A DNA stretch of 64,000 nt from an uncultured Verrucomicrobiota bacterium (lineage in GTDB: Bacteria; Verrucomicrobiota; Kiritimatiellia; Kiritimatiellales; Tichowtungiaceae): NCBI GenBank assembly GCA_903826865.1, contig CAIKGD010000071.1, positions 1 through 64,000 on the forward strand, read 5' to 3'. The notes below the pieces were generated by a model, which was given only the letters and a program-made list of their open reading frames with translations, searched no databases and was not told the DNA's origin. Of this stretch, positions 33,158-42,349 are shown one piece after another. A program made the position numbers and the translations under genes. The stretch's first letter is position 1, and every line of letters begins with the position of its first letter.

Positions 33158-34336
33158 TTGCGCGGCGAGATATCCGGTTGTCCATGCAGCCTGCAGATTG
33201 AATCCGCCGGTCAGCGCGTCGATATCGAGCACTTCGCCGGCGAAATAAAGCCCCGGCTGAATGCGGCTTTCCATAGTCTTAAAATTCACTTCTTTCAGCC
33301 GGATACCGCCGCAGGTGACAAACTCCTCGCCGTGCGGATTTTTTCCAGTGATTGGAAGAATGAACCCGCTGACTTGCGCCGCGATATGCCGCAACACCTT
33401 GACCGGACATGCGCCCCACTCACGCGTTTCGTCTGCACCGGAGCGGGTCGCCAGCAATTTCCAAAGTCTGGAAGAAAGGCCGACCGGCGACCATGTTCCG
33501 ATCTGCTTGCGCGGCGAAGCGACGCGGAATTTTTCCAAGGTTTGGAAAATCTCTTCCTCGCTCTGCGCCGGAAGCCAGTTGATCTTCATAGCAAAGCGGT
33601 AAGCATTTTCCGCTAAACTGCGCGCACCGAATGAAGAAAGACGCAAAACGGCCGGGCCGCTGACGCCGCCATGCGTAATCAGCAGTGCGCCTTCGGCTTT
33701 CAGTCCCGGCGCACTGACACGGACATCCTCAACCACAATTCCGGCCAGCGCGGTGAAATCCTTGTCCGATGTCTTAAAGGTGAAAAGCGACGGCACACAC
33801 GGTTCAATCGTATGGCCCAGTCCTTCGACAAACGCACCGCCGCCGGTCGCCACCAGAAGTTTTTTGCAGGCGAGCTGATCTCCGTTCGCCAGTTTGACAT
33901 TGAACCCGCCGTCGAACTTCCAGACTCTGGACACTTCCGCATTGGTTCGAATATTGATGCCGGTATTGAGCAGCGCGTTAATCACGTCTTCGGATGTATC
34001 GGAACGCGGGAAAAGACAGCCGTCATCGAGCACGACCAGCGGTACGCCGTGAGCCTCAAACCATGCCGTCGTTTCCGCAGGACCGAAGCGATGGAGCGGT
34101 CCGATCAGCTCCGCGCCGCCGCGCGGATAGTTTTGAACAAAGGTGCGGATGTCAGAACATTCGTGCGTCAGATTGCATCGCCCGCCGCCGGAAACGCGGA
34201 CTTTTGCCAACGGTTTCGACCCTTTTTCGAGCACAAGGATTTTCAGTCCCGGCGCGGCTTCCGCACAGACTGCGGCGGCGAACATTCCCGCCGCACCGCC
34301 GCCAACAATGATTATGTCTGAAGAAATCATTTGCAT
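33143..34336 (-). CDS. HI0933/YhiN-family FAD-dependent oxidoreductase
   Basis: The 397-residue flavoprotein has an N-terminal dinucleotide fold IIIVGGGAAGMFAA, the family signature VRVSGGGRCNLTH, a central LLVATGGGAF and a C-terminal second FAD contact (GEVLDIDALTGGFNLQAAWTTG). The substrate of YhiN-type enzymes is not established. The start codon overlaps the stop of the upstream 55-residue membrane protein as TAATG. Two copies of the dispersed palindrome (33458-33474 and 33531-33549) lie in frame. Confidence 0.88.
   Translation of the reverse strand: MQMISSDIIIVGGGAAGMFAAAVCAEAAPGLKILVLEKGSKPLAKVRVSGGGRCNLTHECSDIRTFVQNYPRGGAELIGPLHRFGPAETTAWFEAHGVPLVVLDDGCLFPRSDTSEDVINALLNTGINIRTNAEVSRVWKFDGGFNVKLANGDQLACKKLLVATGGGAFVEGLGHTIEPCVPSLFTFKTSDKDFTALAGIVVEDVRVSAPGLKAEGALLITHGGVSGPAVLRLSSFGARSLAENAYRFAMKINWLPAQSEEEIFQTLEKFRVASPRKQIGTWSPVGLSSRLWKLLATRSGADETREWGACPVKVLRHIAAQVSGFILPITGKNPHGEEFVTCGGIRLKEVNFKTMESRIQPGLYFAGEVLDIDALTGGFNLQAAWTTGYLAAQSLLS
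33458..33474. repeat. Dispersed palindrome copy in the YhiN-like gene (1)
   Basis: TTTCCAAAGTCTGGAAG, in the alternative frame giving R-L-W-K. Confidence 0.5.
33531..33549. repeat. Dispersed palindrome copy in the YhiN-like gene (2)
   Basis: TTTTCCAAGGTTTGGAAAA, 8-bp arms with a 3-base spacer, in frame as F-Q-T-L-E-K. It is among the best-conserved copies. Confidence 0.65.
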
Positions 34337-34503
34337 TAACGGCCGTGAAACAGCCGGTCAGTGTAGTCCTTGAGCGTGTGGCCATGGCTCTCCGCGTGCC
34401 GTTCCGTGGACGGCAGAAAAATAAACTGCAACGCCACCCAGAGGACAACCGCCAGCAGTATCGCCGTCAGACAGCCCAGCGGAAGTTTTGAAAACCCTCT
34501 CAT
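34336..34503 (-). CDS. Single-span membrane mini-protein coupled to the YhiN-like gene
   Basis: A 55-residue frame starts MRGFSKLPLGCLTAILLA and contains one strong transmembrane helix (about residues 9-30) followed by a polar, His-rich tail (ERHAESHGHT). Its TAA stop shares a base with the ATG of the flavoprotein gene (TAATG), the usual sign of translational coupling, so it is probably real despite its size. No family is recognised. Confidence 0.55.
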   Translation of the reverse strand: MRGFSKLPLGCLTAILLAVVLWVALQFIFLPSTERHAESHGHTLKDYTDRLFHGR

Positions 34504-34604
34504 GGTTGAAGGCTATAGCACGAAAAGGACGCGGCGTAAAGTCGCGCACGCTCGGCAGCACAAGGCGGTGAACCAGCAAAACAGGCGTTGCAAAAATTTA
34601 CCGA

Positions 34605-35783
34605 TTAAAATGTCACCACTTTCCACGGAAGGCCGCATCGGTTGAGTTCGGCCATGAACGGATCGGGATCAAACTGCTCCATGTTGAATACGCCCTGTCC
34701 TTTCCAAACACCGGTCATCATGAGTTTGGCACCGATCATGGCGGGGACACCGGTGGTGTAGGAAATCGCCTGCGACTGAACTTCTTTATAGCACTCTTCG
34801 TGGTCGCAGATGTTGTAAACATAGACGTTTTTTTCTTTACCGTCTTTGATGCCTTTGACTTTGCATCCGATACAGGTTTTGCCTTTGGTAAGCGAGCCGA
34901 GGCTGGCCGGATCCGGCAGCAGTGCTTTTAGAAATTTAAGCGGAACAATTTTATGCCCGTTGTAGTCCACTTCATCAATGCGGGTCATGCCGACATTCCG
35001 CAGCACTTCAAGGTGCTTGAGGTAACTGTCGCCGAAGCTCATCCAGAAGCGGGCGCGTTTCAAGTGCGGGATGTGTTTGGCGATGGATTCGAGTTCTTCG
35101 TGGTACATCAGGTAGATGTTCAGCGAGCCGAGTCCTTCCGGCATGGTGAATTCCTGCTTCACAGAAAGCGACGCGGTTTCAATCCATTTGCCGTTTTCCC
35201 AGTAGCGGCCTTTAGCGGTGATTTCGCGGATGTTTATTTCCGGATTAAAATTGGTGGCAAAAGGCTGGCCGTGGCTGCCGGCGTTGCAATCAATGATGTC
35301 GATTTCGTGGATTTCGTCGAGACAGTGCTTCTGAATGTAGGTGCAGAAAACGCTGGTGACGCCGGGGTCGAAGCCGGAGCCGAGCAGCGCCATGATGCCC
35401 GCTTTTTTAAAGCGTTCATGGTAAGCCCACTGCCAGCTGTATTCGAACTTGGCAGTTTCCGGCGGCTCATAGTTGGCGGTATCAAGATAGTTGACGCCGG
35501 TTTCAAGACAGGCGTCCATAATGTGCAAATCCTGATACGGCAGGGCGACGTTAAGAACGAGACCGGGCTTTTCTTTTTTGATGAGCGCAACGAGTTCGGG
35601 CACGTTATCGGCGTCGACCTGCGCGGTTTTAACCGGACGTTTCAACTGCGCGGCAATGGCGTCGCATTTGGACTTGGTGCGACTGGCCAGTACAATTTCC
35701 TTAAACACGTCAGAGTTCTGCGCGCATTTGTGAACCGTCACACCACTGACGCCCCCTGCCCCGATGATCAGAACTTTTCCCAC
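34605..35783 (-). CDS. Carboxynorspermidine synthase-like dehydrogenase (saccharopine dehydrogenase family)
   Basis: The 392-residue protein has an N-terminal NADPH-binding motif VLIIGAGGVSGVTVHKCAQ, then LLGSGFDPGVTSVF and GSHGQPFATNFNPEINIRE, hallmarks of carboxy(nor)spermidine dehydrogenases. These condense L-aspartate semialdehyde with a diamine in the alternative polyamine pathway. The upstream neighbour is arginine decarboxylase, 19 bases away. Agmatine could therefore be the amine substrate, as in the carboxyaminopropylagmatine route. That substrate choice is inference; putrescine remains the default. Confidence 0.88.
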   Translation of the reverse strand: MGKVLIIGAGGVSGVTVHKCAQNSDVFKEIVLASRTKSKCDAIAAQLKRPVKTAQVDADNVPELVALIKKEKPGLVLNVALPYQDLHIMDACLETGVNYLDTANYEPPETAKFEYSWQWAYHERFKKAGIMALLGSGFDPGVTSVFCTYIQKHCLDEIHEIDIIDCNAGSHGQPFATNFNPEINIREITAKGRYWENGKWIETASLSVKQEFTMPEGLGSLNIYLMYHEELESIAKHIPHLKRARFWMSFGDSYLKHLEVLRNVGMTRIDEVDYNGHKIVPLKFLKALLPDPASLGSLTKGKTCIGCKVKGIKDGKEKNVYVYNICDHEECYKEVQSQAISYTTGVPAMIGAKLMMTGVWKGQGVFNMEQFDPDPFMAELNRCGLPWKVVTF

Positions 35784-35802
35784 CGTAAAACTCCTCGTCT
35801 AC

Positions 35803-37716
35803 CTAATTTTCTCTTTCGAAATAGGTGTAACCGCGCAGGCCGCTTTCATAGGCATCCATCACCGCGCGCCGGTCTTTGGCGGACATCCGCCCGACTTTGA
35901 CCGCATTTTCGGCCATCTCGCGCACACGCCGGACCATTTCCTTCGGCTCATACTCAACGTAAGTAAGCACATCGGCAACCGAGTCGCCTTCGATTTCGCG
36001 GGCATAATGCACCTGTCCGTCAGCATCAATGCGGACACTGACAACATTGGTGTCGCCCAGCAGATTGTGCAGGTCACCGAGAGTTTCCTGATAAGCGCCG
36101 ACGAGAAAAACGCCAAGCACATAGTCTTCATTATCTTTGAGCGCATGAAGCGGCAATGTGCGTCTGACATCGCGCAGATCGATGAACCGGTCAATCTTGC
36201 CGTCGCAGTCGCAGGTGATATCTGCCAGAATACCTTCCTGCGTCGGCTTTTCGTTGAGACGGTGGATCGGCAGGATCGGAAAAAGCTGATCAATGGCCCA
36301 CGAGTCGGGCAGCGACTGAAAGAGACTGAAGTTGCAGTAATACACATCCGCCAGCGCGCTGGCGAGGTGTTCAAATTCGTCGGGTACATAACGCATGCCC
36401 CGGATGAGCGAGGCGATACGGGTTAGAATGTGCCAGTAGATCTGCCCGGCCAGTGCGCGGTCACGCAAGGTAATGCCGCCGCGTTTAAAAAGTTCATGGA
36501 TTTCGTCACGGTAGTAGATGGCGTCGTGGTAGCACTCCTGAAGATTTTTTGCCGTGAGCGCTTTATAGGCTTCCATCAGATTGGTGAGCAGTTCGTGCGA
36601 ATCTTCCGGCATTTTTTCGGGCAGCGTGTGGGTTTCGAAACGGCTGATATCGAGCACATTGAAAAGCAGGATCGAATAATAGGCCACCGTGGCACGACCC
36701 GATTCAGTGATGATATCAGGATGCGGCACACCGGTTTCGTCGAGAATGCTCATCACCTCTTCGACCAGTGCAGAGCAATATTCGGCGGTGGTGTAGTTGC
36801 AACTGCTGGTGAAGTTGGTGTGTGAACCGTCATAATCCACGGCCAAACCGCCGCCGAGGTTGAGCACACCCATCGCCGCCCCTTCTTCGACCAGTCCGGT
36901 ATAAATGCGACAGCCCTCTTTGACCGCCTCGCGGATGTCCCGAATATTGGGAATCTGCGAGCCGAGGTGGTAATGCAGGAGTTTAAGACAATCGAGCATG
37001 TTCTCTTTGCGGAGACGATCAACCACATCAATCACCTGGGCTGTGTTGAGCCCGAAAACACTGCGTTCGCCGCCGGATTCCGTCCAGTGTCCGCTCGCCT
37101 GCGTGGAGAGTTTCATGCGGATACCGAGAATCGGTTTCACGCCGAGCACTCTGGAACGGTCGAGAACCAAATCAAGTTCGGAAGGCATTTCAATCACGAA
37201 CACGCACCGGATGCCCATCTTGAGTGCGTAAAGCCCCAGATCAATAAACTCTTCGTCCTTATAGCCGTTGCAGATCAGATACGCCTCGGGATCCTGCAGA
37301 AAGGACATGGCCGCGATCAGTTCAGCCTTGCTGCCCGCCTCCAGACCATGATGGTAATGCGCGCCGAAAACGCAGATTTCCTCAACCACCTGCTGCTGCT
37401 GGTTGACTTTGATCGGATAAACGCCGCGATAGCACCCGCGGTAATTATACTCGGTGATGGCTTTGGAAAAGCTCTCATGGAGCTGCTTGATGCGCGCGTC
37501 GAGAATGTCGCTCAGACGCACCAGCACCGGCAGGTCGAAACCGCGTTCCTGAATGCCGCGTGCAACGTCCATCAGGCTGACCGACGCTCCGCCGGGTCCG
37601 TCCGGATGAACCGCCACTTCGCCTTTTTCAGAAATACTGAAGTAACCGGCGCCCCAGCTGTCAACGCCGTAGAGCTCCGTCGCCTGGACGGACGACCATT
37701 TTCCGTTTTCTGTCAC
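35803..37716 (-). CDS. speA: Biosynthetic arginine decarboxylase
   Basis: The 637-residue PLP enzyme makes agmatine from arginine. The PLP lysine region GVYPIKVNQQQQVVEE is at about residues 97-112, with glycine-rich VLNLGGGLAVDYDGSHTNF and the C-terminal catalytic Cys region VSITCDCDG-like (here ADITCDCDGKIDRF). Length is normal for SpeA. It is paired with the dehydrogenase gene downstream in one polyamine unit. Confidence 0.95.
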   Translation of the reverse strand: MTENGKWSSVQATELYGVDSWGAGYFSISEKGEVAVHPDGPGGASVSLMDVARGIQERGFDLPVLVRLSDILDARIKQLHESFSKAITEYNYRGCYRGVYPIKVNQQQQVVEEICVFGAHYHHGLEAGSKAELIAAMSFLQDPEAYLICNGYKDEEFIDLGLYALKMGIRCVFVIEMPSELDLVLDRSRVLGVKPILGIRMKLSTQASGHWTESGGERSVFGLNTAQVIDVVDRLRKENMLDCLKLLHYHLGSQIPNIRDIREAVKEGCRIYTGLVEEGAAMGVLNLGGGLAVDYDGSHTNFTSSCNYTTAEYCSALVEEVMSILDETGVPHPDIITESGRATVAYYSILLFNVLDISRFETHTLPEKMPEDSHELLTNLMEAYKALTAKNLQECYHDAIYYRDEIHELFKRGGITLRDRALAGQIYWHILTRIASLIRGMRYVPDEFEHLASALADVYYCNFSLFQSLPDSWAIDQLFPILPIHRLNEKPTQEGILADITCDCDGKIDRFIDLRDVRRTLPLHALKDNEDYVLGVFLVGAYQETLGDLHNLLGDTNVVSVRIDADGQVHYAREIEGDSVADVLTYVEYEPKEMVRRVREMAENAVKVGRMSAKDRRAVMDAYESGLRGYTYFEREN

Positions 37717-37782
37717 TCGCGTTCTCCTCTGTTTTAAATGCGGGAACGGTTTTACGTCCTGTAACCCTCATTGAAAAGTGCA

Positions 37783-37803
37783 TTTTTCCAAACATCGGAA
37801 AAA
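37783..37803. repeat. Dispersed palindrome copy upstream of speA
   Basis: TTTTTCCAAACATCGGAAAA with near-perfect arms; one of the few intergenic copies, about 65 bases upstream of the speA start. Confidence 0.55.
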
Positions 37804-37860
37804 TTAATCCGGCAAGTTCCCTTCTGACCCGGCTCAGAGCCGGCAATTGTCGAAAACGGT

Positions 37861-39768
37861 TCACGCAAGAACGCGGGCAAGAATCCCGGCAACAGTCTCT
37901 TTTTTGACCGGTTTGGAGATATACTCATTCATCCCGGCTTCGATGCACTTTTCACGGTCGCCGGTCATGGCGTGGGCCGTCATGGCAATAATGGGAATTT
38001 TAGCAGCGGTGCCGCCGAGCTTGCGGATTTCGCGGGCGGTGGTGTAGCCGTCCATTACCGGCATCTGACAATCAAGCATAACCGCGTCAAAGGTTTCCTG
38101 CTTCAGTTTTTCAAGTGCAAGCATACCGTTCTCGACTACTACCACGTCCATGCCAAGGCTGGTCAGTATTTTGTGGGCAACAAGCTGGTTAACATGATTG
38201 TCTTCAGCCAGCAGCAAACGCGCTTTAATCTGCTGCGGCACCGGAACCGCTCCATCGTGTATCATACCGCCATCGCCAGAAAGAGGCAGAGTTACCACAA
38301 AAAAGAAAGTGGTGCCGGAACCGGGTTTGCTGCGAACACCAATCCGCCCATCCATCATTTCAATCAGCTGTTTGGAGATGGAAAGTCCGAGGCCTGTACC
38401 GCCGAACTTGCGGGTGGTGGAAAGGTCGGCCTGAGTGAATTTTTCGAAAATAATCTGCTGTTGCTCCGGCGCAACACCGATCCCCGTATCGCGCACACTG
38501 ACGCGCAATGTAACGCCCGTCGCCGACTGGGCAATATTTTCAACATCCACAAACACACCGCCTTGCTGCGTGAATTTGATGGCGTTGCCGACCAGATTCG
38601 TAATCACCTGCCGGATGCGAACTTCATCACCGACCAGACAGGCCGGCACATCAGGTGAACAGCGGAGTTCCAGTTTAAGCCCTTTCGAAAGTGCATCGGG
38701 CATGAAAATCTCCCGCACGGTCTCGACAACGCGCTGGAAATGAAACGTACGCTTTTCAAGCTCCAACCGGCCGGCTTCAATTTTCGAAAAGTCGAGAATG
38801 TCGTTCAGGATGGTCAGCAGTGAATAGGCGGAATACTGAATGGTCTCGGCCGCACGTTTTTGATCCTCCTTAAGCTCCGTCTCCAGCAGTATATCGGTCA
38901 TTCCAATCACACCATTCATCGGAGTGCGCAGCTCATGACTCATATTGGCCAGAAATTCACTCTTGGCCCGGTTGGCCACTTCAGCAGCTTCTTTGGCTTC
39001 CAGCAGGTCGTGCGTGCGTTCTTCAACGCGCTGTTCCAGCCGTGACTTGGCGCGGTCAAGGTCGCCGATCAGTTTTTTCAGCGACTGGCGCATGGCATCC
39101 ATCTGCTGAGCCAATCCGCCGATTTCATTCAGCCGGCTTACCGGCACCTCTTTTTCGAGGCGGCCTTGTGCAATCTCCTCAGCGGCCGCAGAAAGCTCCC
39201 GCACCGGTATAAAGATCAACCGGTGCGTCAGCAGGAAAGAGGCGATCGAAAGACTGACGACTACCAGCATAGTGATAACGATAATGACGAGCACCTGCTG
39301 CCCCAGCTCTTCCCAGACATTCCGGTTTGAAGCCACCAGCCGGATTTCCGCCTTTTTTCCGTCCGGGAGAGGAATCAGCGTGGAGCCTTGCATATAGCGG
39401 CTTTCCGCCACCTCATCGCGATGAACCACCCAGCCGAATCCGTAGATCACTTTATTGATCTGAAGGTCGGGGTTTTCCGGATCGCCCACGGTCAGCCCGG
39501 CAAAAACAATATCGCGGTCATTAAGCAGGGATTCCAGAAAATGACTGATCGCCGTTTCATCCCGTGCGGCAACCTCATCCCTCAGCGCAATTTTTGTGAG
39601 CGAAAGTTTCTGCTCCATATTGCGCTGAATTTCTTTTTCGACCGAGGTTTTCTCCTGCACGATCAGAACCCCGGCAACCGTAAAAAGAACGATACTCACC
39701 ACGATGGTCAGTACCGCCGGAAGCACGAAAGTGAGGCTCCGGAAAAAAGATGTCATGCGCAGTTTCAT
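37861..39768 (-). CDS. Membrane hybrid sensor histidine kinase with receiver domain
   Basis: Starting at [12 protein letters not shown] gives about 635 residues. The order is a transmembrane helix, a periplasmic sensor of about 130 residues, a second helix, a HAMP domain and a coiled coil. HisKA follows with phospho-acceptor His in [15 protein letters not shown], then HATPase (N box, [15 protein letters not shown]), then a receiver with phospho-Asp in [14 protein letters not shown]. No partner response regulator is adjacent. Two earlier ATGs (39810, 39792) exist; the chosen one fits a membrane start. The signal it senses is unknown. Confidence 0.9.
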   Translation of the reverse strand: MKLRMTSFFRSLTFVLPAVLTIVVSIVLFTVAGVLIVQEKTSVEKEIQRNMEQKLSLTKIALRDEVAARDETAISHFLESLLNDRDIVFAGLTVGDPENPDLQINKVIYGFGWVVHRDEVAESRYMQGSTLIPLPDGKKAEIRLVASNRNVWEELGQQVLVIIVITMLVVVSLSIASFLLTHRLIFIPVRELSAAAEEIAQGRLEKEVPVSRLNEIGGLAQQMDAMRQSLKKLIGDLDRAKSRLEQRVEERTHDLLEAKEAAEVANRAKSEFLANMSHELRTPMNGVIGMTDILLETELKEDQKRAAETIQYSAYSLLTILNDILDFSKIEAGRLELEKRTFHFQRVVETVREIFMPDALSKGLKLELRCSPDVPACLVGDEVRIRQVITNLVGNAIKFTQQGGVFVDVENIAQSATGVTLRVSVRDTGIGVAPEQQQIIFEKFTQADLSTTRKFGGTGLGLSISKQLIEMMDGRIGVRSKPGSGTTFFFVVTLPLSGDGGMIHDGAVPVPQQIKARLLLAEDNHVNQLVAHKILTSLGMDVVVVENGMLALEKLKQETFDAVMLDCQMPVMDGYTTAREIRKLGGTAAKIPIIAMTAHAMTGDREKCIEAGMNEYISKPVKKETVAGILARVLA

Positions 39769-39884
39769 ATTTCTTTGGCGAACAATAGCCATGCCGGGCT
39801 TAAAAAACAACTGGCTTGCCCCTTTTTCTATTGTCCGCCGCGCCCGCCGTGCTACATTGTGCGCCTCTTAAAACGGAGAAATAA

Positions 39885-40913
39885 ATGGCAAAAAAGAAAA
39901 GTGCGTATGCAGAGGCCGGCGTTGATATCGACGTCATGATGAACTCACTTCAACGGATTAAAAAGAACGTCAAATCCACCAATACCAAAGGTGTCATGAG
40001 TGAAATCGGCTCCTTCGGCGGACTCTTTCAGTCGCCCGGCAAAGAATTTCTGCTCGTCGCCAGCGCCGACGGGGTCGGCACCAAACTAAAAGTCGCCAAC
40101 ATGGCAGGGAAACACACCACAGTCGGGCAGGATCTGGTCAACCACTGCACCAACGATATCCTTGTGCAAGGCGCCGCCCCGCTCTTCTTCCTCGACTACC
40201 TCGGTGCCGCCGCCCTCAACAGCAAGGTTTTCGAAGACGTTATCGCCGGTTTCTGCAAAGCCTGCAAAGAAAACGGCTGCGCACTGCTCGGCGGAGAAAC
40301 GGCAGAAATGCCCGGACTCTACCCGAAGGGCGAATATGATCTGGTCGGCACTATCGTCGGACAGGTCGAAAAGAAAAAACTCATCACCGGTGAAACCATT
40401 CGCAAAGGCGACCTTATCATCGGCCTGCCCTCCAGCGGACTGCACACCAACGGCTACTCACTGGCCCGCAAAGTCATCTTTGAAACTGCCGGAAAAAAAC
40501 TGAACGACCTCGTCCCCGGCACCAAAGTCACCTTTGAAAAAACACTGCTTGCTGTCCATAAGAGCTACCTGAAGCCGGTCGCGGCGCTGATGAGCAAAAT
40601 CAAAGTGCACGGCATGGCTCACATCACTGGCGGCGGACTGGTGGATAACGTACCGCGCGTCCTGCCGAAAACGGTTGACGCCGTTTTCGACCGCTCGACC
40701 TGGAAAACACCTGCCATTTACGAATTTATCGAACGGGCCGGCCGGGTGGATCACGAAGAAATGTACCGTGTCTTCAACATGGGCATCGGCATGACCCTCT
40801 TCGTCCGTGCCAAAGACGCTGACGCCGCCATGGCCATCCTCAAAAAAGCAGGCGAAAAACCGATCCTGATCGGCTGTGTCGAAAAAGGCACCGGTATCTC
40901 GCGCCTGATCTAA
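39885..40913 (+). CDS. purM: Phosphoribosylformylglycinamidine cyclo-ligase (AIR synthase)
   Basis: The 342-residue ATP-dependent enzyme forms the imidazole ring in purine synthesis. YAEAGVDID at the N-terminus, the SADGVGTKLKVA loop, the VNHCTNDILVQGA metal site and GGETAEMPG are all typical. The start follows a GGAGAA ribosome site. It is divergent from the histidine kinase gene. Confidence 0.96.
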   Translation: MAKKKSAYAEAGVDIDVMMNSLQRIKKNVKSTNTKGVMSEIGSFGGLFQSPGKEFLLVASADGVGTKLKVANMAGKHTTVGQDLVNHCTNDILVQGAAPLFFLDYLGAAALNSKVFEDVIAGFCKACKENGCALLGGETAEMPGLYPKGEYDLVGTIVGQVEKKKLITGETIRKGDLIIGLPSSGLHTNGYSLARKVIFETAGKKLNDLVPGTKVTFEKTLLAVHKSYLKPVAALMSKIKVHGMAHITGGGLVDNVPRVLPKTVDAVFDRSTWKTPAIYEFIERAGRVDHEEMYRVFNMGIGMTLFVRAKDADAAMAILKKAGEKPILIGCVEKGTGISRLI

Positions 40914-41024
40914 AGCAGATTATAAGAAAATAAAGCGCCGTCCGTTTCACTATTTCCCCGGTTTTTTTTCGTGTATTTCCAGCCGTCCGGGAGTACATTC
41001 GCGCCCCTTTGGAGGAATTATCTG

Positions 41025-41378
41025 ATGGAACTCACCATGCTTAAATCGAAGATTCATATGGCCACCCTGACGGGTACCGAGCTCTATTACACGGGCAGTA
41101 TCTGCATTGACCGGAATCTGCTCGATGCCGCCGGTATTCTGGAAGGGGAACAGGTCCACGTGGTTAACGTGAACAACGGCTCACGCCTGGTCACCTATGC
41201 CATTTCAGGGAAACGCGGCACCGGCATTGTTGAACTCAACGGTCCCGCCGCCCGTCTCGGCATGACCGGTGATAAGGTGATCGTTCTGGCCTACGCCCAG
41301 ATGAGCGATACGGAAGCCCGCGCCTACAAGCCGAAAATCGTGCATGTGACCGAAAAGAACCGGTTGCGGAAGAAATAG
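41025..41378 (+). CDS. panD: Aspartate 1-decarboxylase
   Basis: The 117-residue proenzyme self-cleaves at Gly-Ser in YYTGSICID to give the pyruvoyl group and makes beta-alanine for CoA. The start MELTMLKSK follows GGAGG (41010-41014); MLKSKIH at 41037 is an alternative. NGSRLVTYAISG and KVIVLAYAQM are family-typical. A CoA precursor enzyme is fitting but ordinary next to an acetyl-CoA metabolism locus. Confidence 0.94.
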   Translation: MELTMLKSKIHMATLTGTELYYTGSICIDRNLLDAAGILEGEQVHVVNVNNGSRLVTYAISGKRGTGIVELNGPAARLGMTGDKVIVLAYAQMSDTEARAYKPKIVHVTEKNRLRKK

Positions 41379-41476
41379 AAGGCGTAAACTTCGCTTCGTA
41401 TCCTTTTGCGGCAACCTGTAAAATTTCAGGTTTCAGCGTTCACATTTCAGGGGTCATCCCGTAGAATCCGCCCCCT

Positions 41477-42328
41477 ATGAATCGTATAATCTTCAAAAAG
41501 CAGCTCTCGGATGAAGTGTTCCAGATGCGTATTGAGGCTCCGCTGATCGCCCGCGAGCGCCGTGCCGGACAGTTCGTCATCATCCAGATCAACAGCCACT
41601 TCGGTGAGCGCATCCCGCTGACGATTGCCGATGCCGATCCGGTCGAAGGCTCCATCACGATCATTTTTCAGGCCGTCGGCCGCACGACCCATCTGCTGGC
41701 GCTGAAAAATGCCGGTGACACCGTCGAGCATCTCGTCGGCCCGCTTGGTCAGCCGACCCATATTGAAAAATTCGGTCGCGTGATCTGCGTCGGCGGCGGT
41801 ATCGGTGTCGCCCCGCTCCATCCCATTGCACAGGCCATGAAAGCCGCCGGCAATGAAGTGATCATCATCATGGGTGCGCGCAACAAACAACTGCTGATTC
41901 TTGAAGATGAAATGCGCCAAATAGCCGACAAACTGATCATCTGCACGGATGACGGTTCCTACGGACGCAAAGCGCTCGTCACCGCGCCGCTCAAAGAACT
42001 CTGCGAGGCCGATCCGAAACCGGCTCTGGCGGTCGCCATCGGCCCTCCGGTGATGATGAAGTTCTGCGCAGAAACCACCCGCCCCTACGGTGTACACACC
42101 ATGGTTTCGCTTAACACCATCATGGTGGACGGAACCGGCATGTGCGGCGGATGCCGCGTAACGGTCGGCAAGGAAACCAAATTCGTTTGCGTGGACGGAC
42201 CGGAGTTTGACGGTCATCTGGTCGATTTCGACAACATGATCAGCCGCCTGAAAGCCTATAAACCCCGCGAAGATGCCGACCATCACCGCTGCCACCTTGA
42301 AGAAGTGATCGAAAAGAAAGCGGAATGA
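41477..42328 (+). CDS. nfnA: NADH-dependent reduced ferredoxin:NADP+ oxidoreductase, subunit A
   Basis: The 283-residue FNR-type protein has an FAD-binding region (RIPLTIADADP), an NAD-binding region (VGGGIGVAPLHPIAQ) and a 2Fe-2S site in GTGMCGGCRVTVG with a later FVCVDGPEF. With the following gene it forms the electron-bifurcating Nfn (also called SudAB) complex, which couples ferredoxin, NADH and NADP. That suits an organism running Wood-Ljungdahl chemistry. Stand-alone sulfide dehydrogenase activity has been proposed for close relatives. Confidence 0.9.
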   Translation: MNRIIFKKQLSDEVFQMRIEAPLIARERRAGQFVIIQINSHFGERIPLTIADADPVEGSITIIFQAVGRTTHLLALKNAGDTVEHLVGPLGQPTHIEKFGRVICVGGGIGVAPLHPIAQAMKAAGNEVIIIMGARNKQLLILEDEMRQIADKLIICTDDGSYGRKALVTAPLKELCEADPKPALAVAIGPPVMMKFCAETTRPYGVHTMVSLNTIMVDGTGMCGGCRVTVGKETKFVCVDGPEFDGHLVDFDNMISRLKAYKPREDADHHRCHLEEVIEKKAE

Positions 42329-42349
42329 CGAAACCCCGAACTTCGAACT

